The notes: generated from the sequence alone by a model not told the origin. Counted from the first letter of the stretch, positions 37,333 to 49,394 are shown. The stretch is 64,000 bases of DNA from Metaphire vulgaris (GCA_018105865.1 CM030848.1:15820809-15884808); one strand, 5' to 3'. Translations and numbers: made by a program.

Positions 37333-38934
37333 AATAATAATAATAATCACTGACTTGTGATGAGGTCGGTTCCAGTGTGGTTCCATCTGGTGCTGAGAAC
37401 AGCGCCGTGATGCGCCTCAACTGTCTTCTCAATTCGGCCATTTCGTGTGACCAACAGGAGTTTACCTGCACAATACAGTACAACGTATGCAAAGTCATCC
37501 CAATCCATTGCACTGGCATACACACACACACACACACACACACACGTGCATGTGCAAACTCATCTACCAGATCCCAAGTGGTTTCAAAAATAATTTCTAT
37601 TTTCAAGCAAGTTTCTGATTGACCTAATCAACTGACAAATTTTAGTAGAAAAACAGCACTTATTAGAAGTATTAAATAATAGTAGGATATATAACAATTG
37701 GAATATTAATTAGATAAATATTGCCAACCATCATGTTAATATATACTATATATTTATTTAAAAAACTGCTATTAATTATTAATTATTGCCTATGCAACTA
37801 GCAACTAATTCAAGAAGGATAGGAATGATATCAAGATATTAATATGCACCATTTCATGTTCCAAGAATAATCAATGACATTCTGACTGGTACCTAAATCC
37901 TGTGAACTTTGACCTCTATTACGATTTGACCACTTAAACTATCACTACAGGTTCAGTGTGCATTCAAATCCATTCAGTGCCACATTCAATAGAATCCTCA
38001 GCAATTAATCTTATAATAATAAACAGATAAGATAATAAAGCCTTTAATCAATTGGCGTTAACCCCTTAACTGTGTATTTAACTGTAACTCATTGTAAAAT
38101 GGATGGATATATCCGGTATCCCCAGTTAAGAGGTTAATACAGGATTACTCTTGGTTGGAGTTTGACTATTCTGATCTCTTTTGAGAACTCAGCATAACTG
38201 ACCATCAGTTGACGTCAGAGCAAAGACGTCTGATGCATTGCCCTTTTTGCTTGTATTGGCTTTGGGGAACCAGTGCATGTCTGTGGGGCTGATGTCCTCC
38301 GGCAGAGTGCTGAGCACGGAACACTCGTTGCTGAGCAAATTCCATCTCAGGATTTTGTGATCGTCTGCCGCGCTGTAGACTTCGTCAGGACTGGTCCATC
38401 CAACACAGCTCACCAATTCTGCATGTGTGCCGCAGTCAAGGAATGTTGACAAGAAACAATGTTCATGATGAATTCACATATATAAACTAAAAAATATAAA
38501 TAAGATTTCTTGTTGGCAAAAAGCTTCCTTCAGAATTAACCAACAGTTTACTTTAAAGCATACTCCCAGAAGAGCAGGAAGAATTAAGTGGAAGTAATAA
38601 TATAAACAAGTGAAACTTCTGTGATGGTACAGCACATCACTTTCTTCAATTCTATTCAGAGAGTTATTATAAGACTATACTATACTACTGTACTCTGTGT
38701 ATATAATACTAAAAAGAGTCACTGTCTGTGCTGCACTTTAGGCTGATGACTGGTGCACTAAATATCAGAACCCTACAAAAATAAGATCTTAAAATCCAAC
38801 ATAGTTTTGGCGTTCCAGATAAACATTACGTGTATCAGTCAATAAAGGAATAAATAAAACATCCAGAAATAAAATGCAATAAAACAGCAAAGGATATGCT
38901 TTGGATCCTTAAGCAGAGTCGTCTTCAGCCTCAT
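29495..38934 (-). CDS. IFT80: IFT80 intraflagellar transport protein, 18 coding exons
   Basis: IFT-B subunit needed to build cilia: two N-terminal WD40 propellers, then a helical repeat tail. [13 protein letters not shown] matches the vertebrate start. WD signatures include [43 protein letters not shown] and [18 protein letters not shown]. The helical part has [48 protein letters not shown] and [14 protein letters not shown]. Exons: 38898-38934, 38203-38424, 37355-37465, 36884-37062, 36194-36283, 35392-35529, 34993-35117, 34507-34680, 33921-33995, 33364-33527, 32820-32884, 32269-32404, 31648-31795, 31201-31372, 30852-30941, 30040-30212, 29724-29847, 29495-29587. Phases agree throughout, giving 771 residues against 777 in human. 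Intron 1 is AT-AC; exon 8 has a GC donor. Confidence 0.97.
30001..30056 (-). repeat. 33-bp tandem duplication of an IFT80 splice donor
   Basis: ACCTGTCCCAATTAAA occurs at 30005-30020 and 30038-30053. On the minus strand each copy reads TTTAATTGGGACAG followed by GTCAGG (inner, exon start 30040) or GTGAGG (outer, exon start 30007). The outer donor adds exactly 33 bases, with no stop. Confidence 0.85.
30427..30506. mobile_element. TTAA-bounded MITE, family 1 copy A
   Basis: 80 bp from TTAACTTCTTAATTGGGGAC to CCCAGTTAAGGGGTTAA, with the shared core CCGTCCATTTTACATTGAG. Further copies at 34143-34222 and, inverted, at 38058-38137. All three lie in IFT80 introns. Confidence 0.8.
33025..33205. mobile_element. 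possible GC-rich dispersed element
   Basis: A GC-rich island in an AT-rich IFT80 intron: AAGTGGGGGGGGCTCATTGG near the left, GGGGCACGGGCCCCTTGGCC and GGAGCCGCCCATGAGC near the right. No second copy seen in this window. Confidence 0.35.
34143..34222. mobile_element. TTAA-bounded MITE, family 1 copy B
   Basis: TTAACCCCTTAACTGGGGAC to ACCCAGTTAAGAGGTTTTAA. The core from GGACCCCGGAT to GAGTTACAGTTAAAT is nearly identical to the copy at 30427-30506. Confidence 0.8.
34898..34961. repeat. (ATT)n microsatellite
   Basis: About 21 ATT units, 32 bp from the IFT80 exon that starts at 34993, on its donor side. Causes a spurious poly-Asn frame. Confidence 0.95.
35530..35587. repeat. (CAA)n repeat at an IFT80 acceptor
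   Basis: CAA units run from a few bases beyond the exon end at 35529. On the minus strand they read (GTT)n and form the polypyrimidine-side tract of that acceptor. Confidence 0.9.
35773..35824. repeat. (TCA)n microsatellite
   Basis: About 15 TCA units in an IFT80 intron. Confidence 0.95.
36194..38934 (-). CDS. IFT80: IFT80 first WD40 propeller exons
   Basis: Five exons from the ATG at 38934 through CTYK at 36194. They cover roughly residues 1-213 with repeated W-containing blade motifs (ILRWNLL, IKIW-like [25 protein letters not shown]). The exon 1-2 junction (CCAAAGC / ATGCAGAATTG) restores [12 protein letters not shown], which fixes the AT-AC splice boundaries. Confidence 0.95.
36357..36450 (-). 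mobile_element. LINE 3' relic, second copy
   Basis: Minus strand reads [20 protein letters not shown] then RMKT and a stop. It is the same element end as at 19090-19195 on the other strand, truncated to about 90 bases, in an IFT80 intron. Confidence 0.7.
37265..37349. repeat. (AAT)n microsatellite beside an IFT80 donor
   Basis: About 26 AAT units ending within 6 bp of the exon that starts at 37355. On the minus strand the intron begins GTCAGTGATT and is ATT repeat from there. Confidence 0.95.
37520..37545. repeat. (CA)n microsatellite
   Basis: 13 CA units in an IFT80 intron. Confidence 0.95.
38058..38137. mobile_element. TTAA-bounded MITE, family 1 copy C (inverted)
   Basis: 80 bp, reverse orientation relative to copies A and B: TTAACCCCTTAACTG at the left, CCCCAGTTAAGAGGTTAA at the right, with the shared core inverted. 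Confidence 0.8.
38425..38897 (-). other. U12-type AT-AC intron, IFT80 intron 1
   Basis: On the minus strand the intron starts ATATCCTTT, the exact U12 AT-AC donor consensus, and ends AC. TTCCTTGAC (38435-38443), an exact U12 branch-site match, lies about 11 bases before the acceptor. No GT-AG choice gives the conserved PKH-ELVSC join. Confidence 0.92.
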
Positions 38935-39205
38935 ATTTACGCTTTCTAGTCAAAACGCCGATCTAAAAAGCGAAGAACTAAGCTAAAAAGCATTTTTGTA
39001 ACATTAAAGCATTTAACAACACAATTGAGGACGAGTAAAATTCCGTTAACACTACACTGGTATCTAAAGCAAGAAACGACAGGTAGCAATACAAATAATT
39101 TCGTCGATGTTCAAGGTCGATATTCACAATCGATAGATTTCAGATTTTTAAATAAAATAATTAATTAATTTATAATAGAATAAAGAATTGAGAAAGGAAT
39201 TTACC

Positions 39206-39360
39206 CGACTACATTAACGCAGCAGTGTTAGCAACAGAACGCACATCTTGTTTGCAGTGGAAACCAATCAGAACGGCCGATGAATTTATGTAGCGCAGTA
39301 TTTTGAATCATTAGGTTTAGATTAAATTATATAAGTGAGCGGTCAGATAGGCTTGCTTAT
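39206..39360 (-). promoter_or_regulatory. probable IFT80 5' noncoding exon and promoter area
   Basis: On the minus strand TAGTCGG is followed by a donor-like GTAAATTCC near 39205. The coding exon has an acceptor (TTTTGACTAG) about 10 bp before the ATG. Upstream limit and transcription start are not visible. Confidence 0.35.
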
Positions 39361-39729
39361 TGATGCTGGTCTGCTCTTTGGGGGTCAGATTTACATTGGT
39401 TGGAATTAAATCACAGTGTTTACCCTACACGTCGGGCATTAATGCCTTTTGTAACATCTACGAGAAAGACCATTCTTTGAATTTGCAAGACTGTATGAAT
39501 CATTGTAAGGGCTCTGTATATAAGTTGTTTTCTCTTGAATTTAACTAGTGTTGCTCATTGACATCAAATACTGTGGGGTTTAATCGCCCACTCACTAAAA
39601 ATGTGATTTGTGACACAGCCCGATTAAAATTAACCAGGATCTTCAACATGCATATCATTAAAATTAATGGCATTTTATAAATTGGCATAATGGGATATCA
39701 TTCTCTCACACTAAAGTGCACCACTAAAA

Positions 39730-39940
39730 TTGAGGCAGATCATGGCCAATCAAATGCCGAATTCCGATTCTCCAGTTTCTTCTAGACATGGCAATGGCAA
39801 GAGGACAGCTACGAAACTGACCAGAGAGCATCTTCCATTCCTGGTCCAAAAATCTGGAACTCTTACTCAGTCTTCTGATGAACTGAGTACTTGTACCTTC
39901 AAATTTAGAATAAAAACACAACTGGCATTCCTCCTTTCAA
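39730..39940 (+). mobile_element. degraded LINE 3' coding relic
   Basis: One plus frame reads SSIPGPKIWNSYS and the adjoining one DELSTCTFKFRIKTQLAF. Together they match the GPKIWNSLP...L..FK..LKTHL tail of non-LTR reverse transcriptases, with a frameshift between them. 5'-truncated fossil. Confidence 0.5.
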
Positions 39941-40299
39941 TGTCGTACTATTTTCCATTCTAATCACTGGAATCAATTGAATCACCTGCAAATGGATTTG
40001 GAGTACCATTGACCTTTGTGTATTATTAATGGTGCCATATTATTATGCTGGTTGATATTATCCTTGTGCTTAGAACCTAGCTGAACAAAAGACCTATGGG
40101 TCGCCTGCTTTGTCCCAGGGATAAAATGGTTGCCCTTTTCAAAGTTAAGCAACAATTCATTCAAACTGAATAACAGAACTGTATTTGACAACTGCCTTGT
40201 GATTAACAAGAGCCAAGTCACAACAAAAACAGCAACACACCAAAGATAAAACTAGTTACAATTTGATGTACCACAAGTAGTAAACGAAAGCTAAAACAT

Positions 40300-43200
40300 T
40301 ACAATTCGCACCATGATGCGACAATAATTAGTAACGAGGAAAAGAAGAACAGCACTTAAAACCCAAAATTTAAAATTCACACAAATATATGAGACGCTAA
40401 TCTAGTCAACACGTAAGTTCTCACACAAAAATCTGTCTGCCCAAAGGTCACACAACACACACACATACGCCTAGCGAGGAAGCCGTGGAACCATCAAAAT
40501 CAAACAATAACTAAATGTTGAAATTCACCACAAAATCCTGACTGCACTTTATCACAAAACCTCATCAGGACATGAACAGGCAATTGCAAAAATCAAAAAC
40601 CAAACCAAACATCAATAATAAATATCCGACAGATCCAAACAATGTTGATACGCTTCTCAAATGTATACCAGTGGCATTATTCAACATATTCCTATTTACA
40701 AACTGTGGTTCATTCATGTAACTGTTCTCTTTACACCATTCACTTCAACACAACATTATCTTGTATGAAAACTAAGAGTTTACTGTACTGTACCATGAAA
40801 TTCCTGTCTGTCAACGAGATGGTGCATCTATTTTAAGTATTAGTTAATTTTAGCCTGCTTGTGTTGACTTCATGCCCATATACCATACCATAGAAATGGT
40901 ATAAATGAAATGCCCCTCTCAGAATGCAGTTTAAAGTAACAATAATGAACCAAAGAGCTACGATGATGTTTCATATGCCCAAGATGTCTTAACCACATCA
41001 CACATGCACAGATGCACGATCGCATGTAAAATAATTATTACGTCCAAAAGCACATAACATTTTTATGTGGAAAATTTCTCAAACAAAATTCCATTCAAGA
41101 ATCTGATGATAAAAATCCAGCTGTAGTCAGAAAGATACAAAGACAAAAAGGAAAGCAGTGTTCACTGGTATCATAGGATATCACAATGCAACTAAAGCGT
41201 TAACCAATGCGGTAAGATTGTCTTGTGGAAAAACTTGACCTATGGGAACAGACAAAAAGATTTTAGTTGGACATTAGAGCACAGCAATGACAGATTTCCA
41301 CTTCACTCTAATGCATCCACCGATTAAAATACTCATTTAACTCAAATGCATGGCACATTGGAGCTGAAGAAACAGCAGGAGAGGTAGATTCCAGACAACA
41401 TTCACAATGACCAACAAAACTTCAAGGCTTGATCACCAAAACGCTCGTCAAATTCCAAACCAAAGCTCATTTTATCACCCTGTTCAGGCAATTCTGTTCT
41501 AGAGACAACAAATTTATGTATTCCCGTAACCTCTAACGGAATCAACAGAAATTTTGGCGGTCTACAAAAAGAGGAGATCAAAGACATTCACAACAGATAT
41601 AAAACCACTATCAGAATTTAATAACAGTTGACCATATGCAAAATATGCGAAGGATGGTGATTCCATTGCAGAAGAGGCCACAACAGACAACTTACAACAC
41701 AAATGTTCCATGCTTTTTCAAAGAAAAAGCAAAATAACTCAGCCACAGGAATTACCCAGCATATCGCAGGTCTCAAAATAAAGCAACGCGTTGTAATCAG
41801 ACAAGAAATCTGCAAAGGCGATATACAAAACATCCAATCGGACAACACCACACATCTGCAGTACCGTTTAAATTAGCATTGCCTTCATGCGTTCTACGCT
41901 GCCGTGGGCTGCACGCACTTCAAGTAACCTCAGATGACATTGCCAAACAAATGTACAATCAAGAATCTGAAGCATAAAATATTCAGTGCAAACAGGATAT
42001 CTTCTATCAAAAGCATTGCTAGTAAGAGGCATTATACACAATCATATTACCATATGCAAGAGGAGAACCACAGAATCATTTTCTATGTTGCCAAATTCCA
42101 ACTGAAATATTTTAAAATAATCTTCATAAGCAGAACAACAGAGAAATGGCCGATTACATGTTTTTAATGACTAAGCATCATTTTGGCAGTTTTCTTGATA
42201 TTATTATAAAACTTTTTCCCTAATCTGTCAGAAAACGATTAACATAGCCACAACACAAATGCAGAGGCACCGAGAAAATATCTTCCAAGATTTTGCAGGA
42301 AGAAAAAGCAAATAAATAATAATTTGACTGCCATTAGGAAACAAGAAACAAAATTCAGAAAGTGGATTTCAGAACAAGATGATTTCTTACTGGTTATAGA
42401 AAAAAACATGATCTACTTATTTCTCTGCAACTGTAATTTAAAATCTGTCTAGAAAAAAAACAGAGAACAAAAACAGAAATTGCATAATTGAGGCTATGTA
42501 CTCAGTTACAGAACTGATGAGCTACTTTACGACACATAAAGTCCCTGTTTATCAGAAATTACGGCCATTCAAAAAAGGTTAACTACTTAATAGCCACGAC
42601 AGCTAAACGCATTGCTGCGGTAATCGCAGTTAAGAATAAAACAACAACAAAACAACAATTAAGCAGCTTAAATCAAACAAATTTTATTTTAAATGACCCA
42701 AAATTCTTGAAGTGCTAAAATTTAGTGCAAATCAAACACCCCAACGGACAATACCTGCTTAAAAATCACAGTTGAAAACAGCTGCAGATTCCTCCAAATA
42801 CAATACAAGATGTACTCCAATGTTCAAAATTGCGTCTAATATACATCATCACAGATATTCTGCACTTCAAATGCTGACAACAAACAGTCTATCTGTTACC
42901 ATGATCCACCACACAAGAGACAAAAGAAAAACACTTTCAATAACACAGAGAAACTCAGCTGTTGAAATAAACCTTGCTTCACTCAGAAAGAACAATCCAC
43001 TTACTACTGGGCACCAAACAAATTTCCAAATAGCAAAAATCAACCTATCGAGAAATCAAGTTTTATGTTTATAGTCAGAAGAAACAAAAAATATCAGCAA
43101 ACAAAACTTTACAGAAAGATCCTTTGAAAATAATCAACACCAGGACATTCCACACTTTTGTGATCCAAAATAAAAATAATCATGTCCAGTACACAAATGA

Positions 43201-43879
43201 ATCAATAGGGTCGTGACACCTGTGGCTTTATTTTGCAACCCTTAAAAATCATGTCTCACAAATCTACAGAAAAAGAACACCTATTTAACTATGGTATTAG
43301 CGCACACGCATTTTACATTCACCAAAACGAAATTCTCGTTCAAGAATGCCACAGAAAAGCCTAGTGAATAACATGACACCTCAAAATAACTTCTGATCAC
43401 TTCAATAAATACCACACAGTTCTTGCAGACACATAAAAAGGCACACTCACCATTGCCCTACTGTTAAAAGTGCTTAAATGAATGTCATATGGACGACACA
43501 AACTAACAATCTTAAGAGTCTGTAAATTCAAGTATAACGTGCCCTGTCAGTACAAAACATATAATTAAATATGGTTTCATAGCATTTATCTGACTAACAA
43601 ACGGTCACATAAAGCCAAACGGATGACCCACGATCAAACAAAAACATGGCCAAATCTATTCAGCATCTTCCAAACAAATGCTACCGAGATTTCTACGTTA
43701 GTCTCAGGTCTTGAAGAGAATAAAAACCAGGTATTAGTATTGCTGAGAAGCATTTCTCACCACAACTCACATATTCTATGCTTGCAATCTAACAATCAGT
43801 TTAAAAATCTCAAAATGAGCTGCACAACACTCGCATAAAGCTATGCCCAAAGAAACTGAGGTCCATATATGTATGTATG

Positions 43880-43923
<44 letters not shown>

Positions 43924-46900
43924 CATATACAGAAACTACACCACTGTACGTATCATATATAAACTATACATATGCTCAGGACGCAATCGCACAAGTACTG
44001 TTTCTCCTATGCATACGATTATATAAGAGGGTACAGACCAAAGTAGAATAACGTACGTAGCATAGCACAGCACTTGGCACACTCTGAGTGTATCGCAACA
44101 TACTTCAACCATTAAATGCTAAGTCCACACAAACGCAATAGGCAAGTTGTATGAAAACAATTAAAACAGATAATATCAACCAGCTATTATTAAACCGATG
44201 CAAGAAATCAAAAGTCTACCATCAAATGCAAATCAATGCAAGAGGTCTATATACAGAATACATAAATAACATAGTCTCATCAAGTTTGATGTCAAAGAAA
44301 TTTTCAAAAGTCAACCATTCAATTCCTTTCTGAAAACGAATCAATGATGCAAATTTAGTTATCGTTCATTGGTGAACCAGTTCAACACATTGAGAAAACT
44401 AGAAGCAAGTTCTGACAATAATGCACTCACAGGAAACTGGCAAATTCATAATTACGGCTATTTTTTTTCCAAAGGTGTCTCTTACATAACAAAACTTGCA
44501 AAGAAATAATTTCACACAGCTGTAAAATTAGCGAATTCATACTCTTCTATTACTCTATGAAGCTGTGCATTCTTGGGTTAGAGGTTATCAACTCACAAAC
44601 AATGTGTCAACAGACCTTTCAATGCAGTATTTAATGGATTCTCTTGCCTGCTCCGTTATTACATGAAACTAAGTTGTAAACAAATATTACTGCCACGGTG
44701 TCACAACACATAATAACGACAACTAGTGAAACAACAAAAACAATCATATGATTTTACCGAATTCAAATAAATTAATGAATTTACTGAAGCAAAACCTCAG
44801 AAAAATTGACAAAAAGATTTCACGCATAAAAACACCATAGATTTAATAAATTATTTAACTGGAAGAATCGTAAGCAGTGCAGAGATAAAGAACGAGCAAC
44901 AAGAGTGCAAACTAAATGGCCTACAGCTAAAGCAATTTCTAAAATTACTCATCTTGACCCAACACAGAAACCTATGTCCGACCGAATACATGTAGAAAAA
45001 TCTGGTCGACCAAAACACAGCGACCAAGATCAAATCTAAATGACAAACACCATTTCTGAACTAAGGAGACTGATTATCCAAAATTACATATAACAATGAC
45101 TTGCATTGATGGCTTAAAATGGTACAATTAAAATTCGTATTGCATGATCTACGATCAACATGAAGCATCTTCAAAGAAAATTTCTATACGGTGCAGACAC
45201 CAATTTTAAGTGCACCATCGAGAAGACAATATAGCAATACTTAGTAACCACAAAAAACGATCAATATTGACGCGTACGCAACATGGCTGACGACATATTA
45301 TTGACATATTTCAAAATTTAACAGGAAAACTGTCACAACAATTAGAATTCAAATGTTACCAACAAATGCCAACCACACTAAAACACCACAATATAATACA
45401 ATTATTCCACATCGAGAGCTATGCCGACACTCTACAGCTAAGCAGCAACCATTGGTTACTTGATTTTCTGGCGGTGTCATCCAGCACGGACAAGCTCTGA
45501 CTCAATAGGACTAAAAAACATTGTCCAGAAAACCACCGATGAAAGAAAATGTCCGGATAACAGGAGGCACAACATTATTCAAAACATAAATCATCATCAT
45601 CATCATCATCATCATTTGATAGCAATGCCCTGTTGTATAGTAAGTAGTAAAACTGATGCTACACAGTTAACAGCACGGTAAACAACACTGTTGAAAAAAC
45701 AAACCTCTGAGCTAATGTAATAAAACCAAACAGAAGATAGTATAATAGCATATACAGAAAGCAAGCAAATATACTTAATATACATATGACCAAATGGTGG
45801 TTAAATAAGAAAACAAAACATAACCAACTGGCAAAACATCTTCACGTCTACAGTAAAATCTTTAAACATGCCGGACTTTTGGCCACAGTCAACTTAGTAC
45901 TAAATACACAGCTAACAAAATGCAATCATTTAATATAATTATGTATGTATACACACACACACGCCTTGAAGAGGAAAAATATAAGAACGCATATTCATAC
46001 TTCAGAAAAGGAAGTGCACACTGAAATAAATCTCTTGAAAACCGCCTCTGCAAAATTATTTTGACCCTGGATGAAAGAGTTCCGGCTGTTAATCATGAAC
46101 AGCGGCATTACAACTGCAACCTGTTCGCTCAATTCACCAGCTCGTGAGAAACGCGATGATCAGGCATGGAAAAACTCGGCTACTGCTGGCAGACAACCAG
46201 AAAGTTAATTTCATAATTTAGTTTTATCCTTGAGTTGATTTGGCAGAAAACTGGGAACATAATAAGCAACTGCACAAACGGGTAATTGACATAAGGCAGA
46301 CAATATGCAAACAAGTTTCACCATCAAAATTAAATGTAACGTCAGAAAATCCCAAGGTACAGGTTGTTCCAATTGTCACAGCATCATTACCCCAACTTCA
46401 AAAATAGCAAGGACAATAGCAGCTGTAAAAAAGAGATATGTAAACAAGAATAACCAAGAAACCAACATATTACGTACCACTAAAGTTGTCGCTCAAAGCA
46501 CTGCGGCAAAGAAGTTGATCAAATTTCAGCTTAAAAAACAAAACCGGGCTTTCTCATGCATCAATCTGATATACCTTTGCAGTTTAATATATTTTTGCTG
46601 GCAATATGAGTAGTCCTTAGATCAGGAAATAAAGACCCAATTTTCATAGAACAATTGAATTCCGACATAAACTTGAATTCCAATATCACTAAATGCACTC
46701 ACATTCAACAGGTCAAAGATCATAAACAGTCTGCAAAAGGTTCAGATTATTATAGCACCAACATCTTCAACTAAAACACTTACAATCCCATGTTAAATTT
46801 ATATAAATAAGGTGTCAAATGTGCAACAGCTGCATTTACAAACATTTTAGAAAATCAGTGTGACTGCATCGGACATCTCTGAACAGTCAAAACTTCAAAT

Positions 46901-48098
46901 AATCAAATGCCAAGCAACAACCAAGGATCTGGGAGACGAGACAAAATGCACCTAACCAGCAATCAGTTACACTACAGCCAGAAATCTCACAAAACTCTAA
47001 ACAAAGCAAACCAGATCGATAAGTAAGATAGTAGTGCACGAAAACAACAACACCAACAACAATGCAAACTTTCCGTGTATGAAATTCAAAATGCGCGCAC
47101 ACAGAAGAAATGATTAACTAACAGAGAAGAGAAATACGGCTGCAACAAACTCACACAGGTAATCAAACGTTAAAATGCCGAGACTAAAAAAAGAACAGAA
47201 TACAATCATTTGACCTACATGACATGGGAAGATTGGGATGGGAAGATACGTGAAAAAAAGATAAATTTCACAGAGTCACCTCTCACCTTCAATCAAGACC
47301 TTGGCCATGCTCAAACATTTCTGGCATCGCTGACATAACAGCTGTGTACATAGAATTTCTTAAAGCATTGAAATCAGACCGACAAATTAATGAAATTTTA
47401 CAAAATGAGTTTAGAAAATAAAGGTTCTTTATATCGCAGAATAAAACTGTTCTTTAACAAATACCAAGTAACTATTAAAACAATAGAATATACAAATTAT
47501 TATAGAAACTCAATTTATCATTTGTGTGATCACTGCAGATAAATGACGTTATAAGACGAGTGCATCTCAAAGCAAAAATGCAGTTGAATTTTAATGCAAT
47601 TTCTTAACTGAAATCAAGTGTAGGCTGCAAAAGAGATCTAACAGCATATGTTGCTCAGTATCAAAGCTTCAAATACGAACATAGAGGTCTTCTATTCACA
47701 ACTTCATAGGAAACGCTAACCTTAAATCACACAAACGATAACAAGGGACTGCAAAGTATGCGGATTAGATACACCAACAAAACCGCCAAAACAAAACTGA
47801 TATCATCCAAACCACTTCAATAAACGTCACAAAACAGCCGAAGACAGGAGAAGAGAAGAGACCAAACACAGTCAGTGTACCACTTATACCCAATTTCATT
47901 TAGGCATTAAACAATATTTAGCTTCCGTTTCAATTCACAGCCAACTTTCACAGAGATATGCCGGTGAGGAGCAGAGGAAATCTCTCCAGGGACTCCAGTA
48001 GATGGTAGAACAACATCCAGGCGCAGGTGGTCAAATGAGGCATCAGTGTTATGTGTGATAACTATGTCTTCAAGTCTACAGGATTTTTAACGGTTGAC
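40300..48098 (-). other. presumed long CELF 3' UTR exon plus undefined downstream DNA
   Basis: About 8 kb without a supported coding frame, A-rich on the plus strand throughout (T-rich in the CELF sense) and poor in interspersed elements. A good acceptor (TTTTTTATTGTTTTAG) at 48099 pairs with the donor just after the CELF stop, so a 3' exon starts at 48098. Minus-strand AATAAA motifs occur at 43227-43232 and 42683-42688. Contains a TGTA/TA repeat (43868-43921) and an ATC run (45588-45615). The left limit of the transcript is unknown. Confidence 0.4.
43868..43921. repeat. (TGTA)n(TA)n microsatellite
   Basis: Short TATG run passing into about 20 TA units, in the presumed CELF 3' region. Confidence 0.95.
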
Positions 48099-48220
48099 CT
48101 AAAACAATAAAAAAAATTCACATCTAACTAAACTCTAACTCAAGAATAAACAACAATGTTACTTAGAACAGACTAATAATCCTCAAATTACATGAATAAA
48201 ATAGTAATATGAGCTGCATC

Positions 48221-48222
<2 letters not shown>

Positions 48223-48252
<30 letters not shown>
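48223..48252. repeat. (TG)n microsatellite
   Basis: About 14 TG units within the presumed CELF 3' UTR intron. Confidence 0.9.
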
Positions 48253-48256
<4 letters not shown>

Positions 48257-48642
48257 CACGAGAACACGGAAATTAATGTAGAGCAAAAAATTTCACATAT
48301 ACAAAATTTTTAAATGTCTTCTTTTCTATGGTGCAGCACAATCAATGCTTGGAGCGCAAATGAAATGTGTCTTTCTGGGAATTTTCAGAATTCACAAGAC
48401 AATTTGCACTTAATTTAAAGACCAAAGAGAGTTTTAACAGATGTCAGTGCATAGAGTCTAAATCTACATTTCAAAATGATGGCTCTAATGAAATATTCAT
48501 CGTCCTGTCAACTGCATAGGAATGGATTTTATCAATGAAATATTTGCCAACAGAGAGAAATTTTGCACATAAAACAACAAGCTAAGAAAATTTGTACAAT
48601 ACATAGAACTACAAATGAAATATTAAAAAAACAGCAACATAC

Positions 48643-48700
<58 letters not shown>
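48643..48700. repeat. (AAT)n microsatellite
   Basis: About 18 AAT units within the presumed CELF 3' UTR intron. Confidence 0.95.
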
Positions 48701-48869
48701 TAATGTAATATATAGCACAGCAAGTAAGTTAAGCAAGTGCAAACACTTGTCCATTAAATCGACAAACCCAAAACCACTAATACATTACTTCTTAGCTTAC
48801 ATTACTTCTTAGCTAATCATATGTCAACTGAACACAATGATGACTTACTGTGGTCACAATAATGCCAGT

Positions 48870-49177
48870 CTAGTAGAGTTTTGAGTCAGCCTTGGGTCGT
48901 TTCAGCTGAACTTTCAGTCTCTTGACTCCAACCTGAAATCCGTTCATTGTTTGAATTGCATTCTGCGCCGAAATGGGACTGTCGTAACTCACAAAACCTA
49001 GAAAAATTATCAGAAAAACTGAAGCAAGCTGTCAACACAATTGGTCTATGCCAGAGGTGAGCAAACTTTTTCTTTAAATACATGAAACCTAAGGCTGCGT
49101 TAAGAGGGCCGCAAGGGCAAAATGTTTATAATTAAGATGCCGACATACATCTTACGGAGAGAGAGGGAGAGAGGGAG

Positions 49178-49247
<70 letters not shown>

Positions 49248-49394
49248 CACCAAAACATTTACTCAAGTTCGTCTGTTTATCGATGTAGACTTTGGATGAA
49301 ATAACATTGCCGTACGGGAGGAACATTTGCATCAAATCATGATCACCAAATTCTTGTGGCAGATGATAGATAAAAAGATTTGCACCTTCTGGAC
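48870..49394 (-). CDS. CELF: CELF RRM3 exons
   Basis: Exon 49251-49394 encodes [20 protein letters not shown] through [10 protein letters not shown]; exon 48870-48997 completes RNP1 KCFGFVSY and the C-terminus. RNP2 is LFIYHL. This is the most conserved part of CELF proteins and is almost unchanged. Confidence 0.98.

Larger units (their letters stand above)
48099..48848 (-). other. intron in the CELF 3' UTR
   Basis: Donor CACA|GTAAGTCATC lies 21 bases after the stop codon; the acceptor ends GTTTTAG at 48099. The 750-bp intron includes TG (48223-48252) and AAT (48643-48700) repeats. Inferred from splice-site quality only. Confidence 0.6.
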
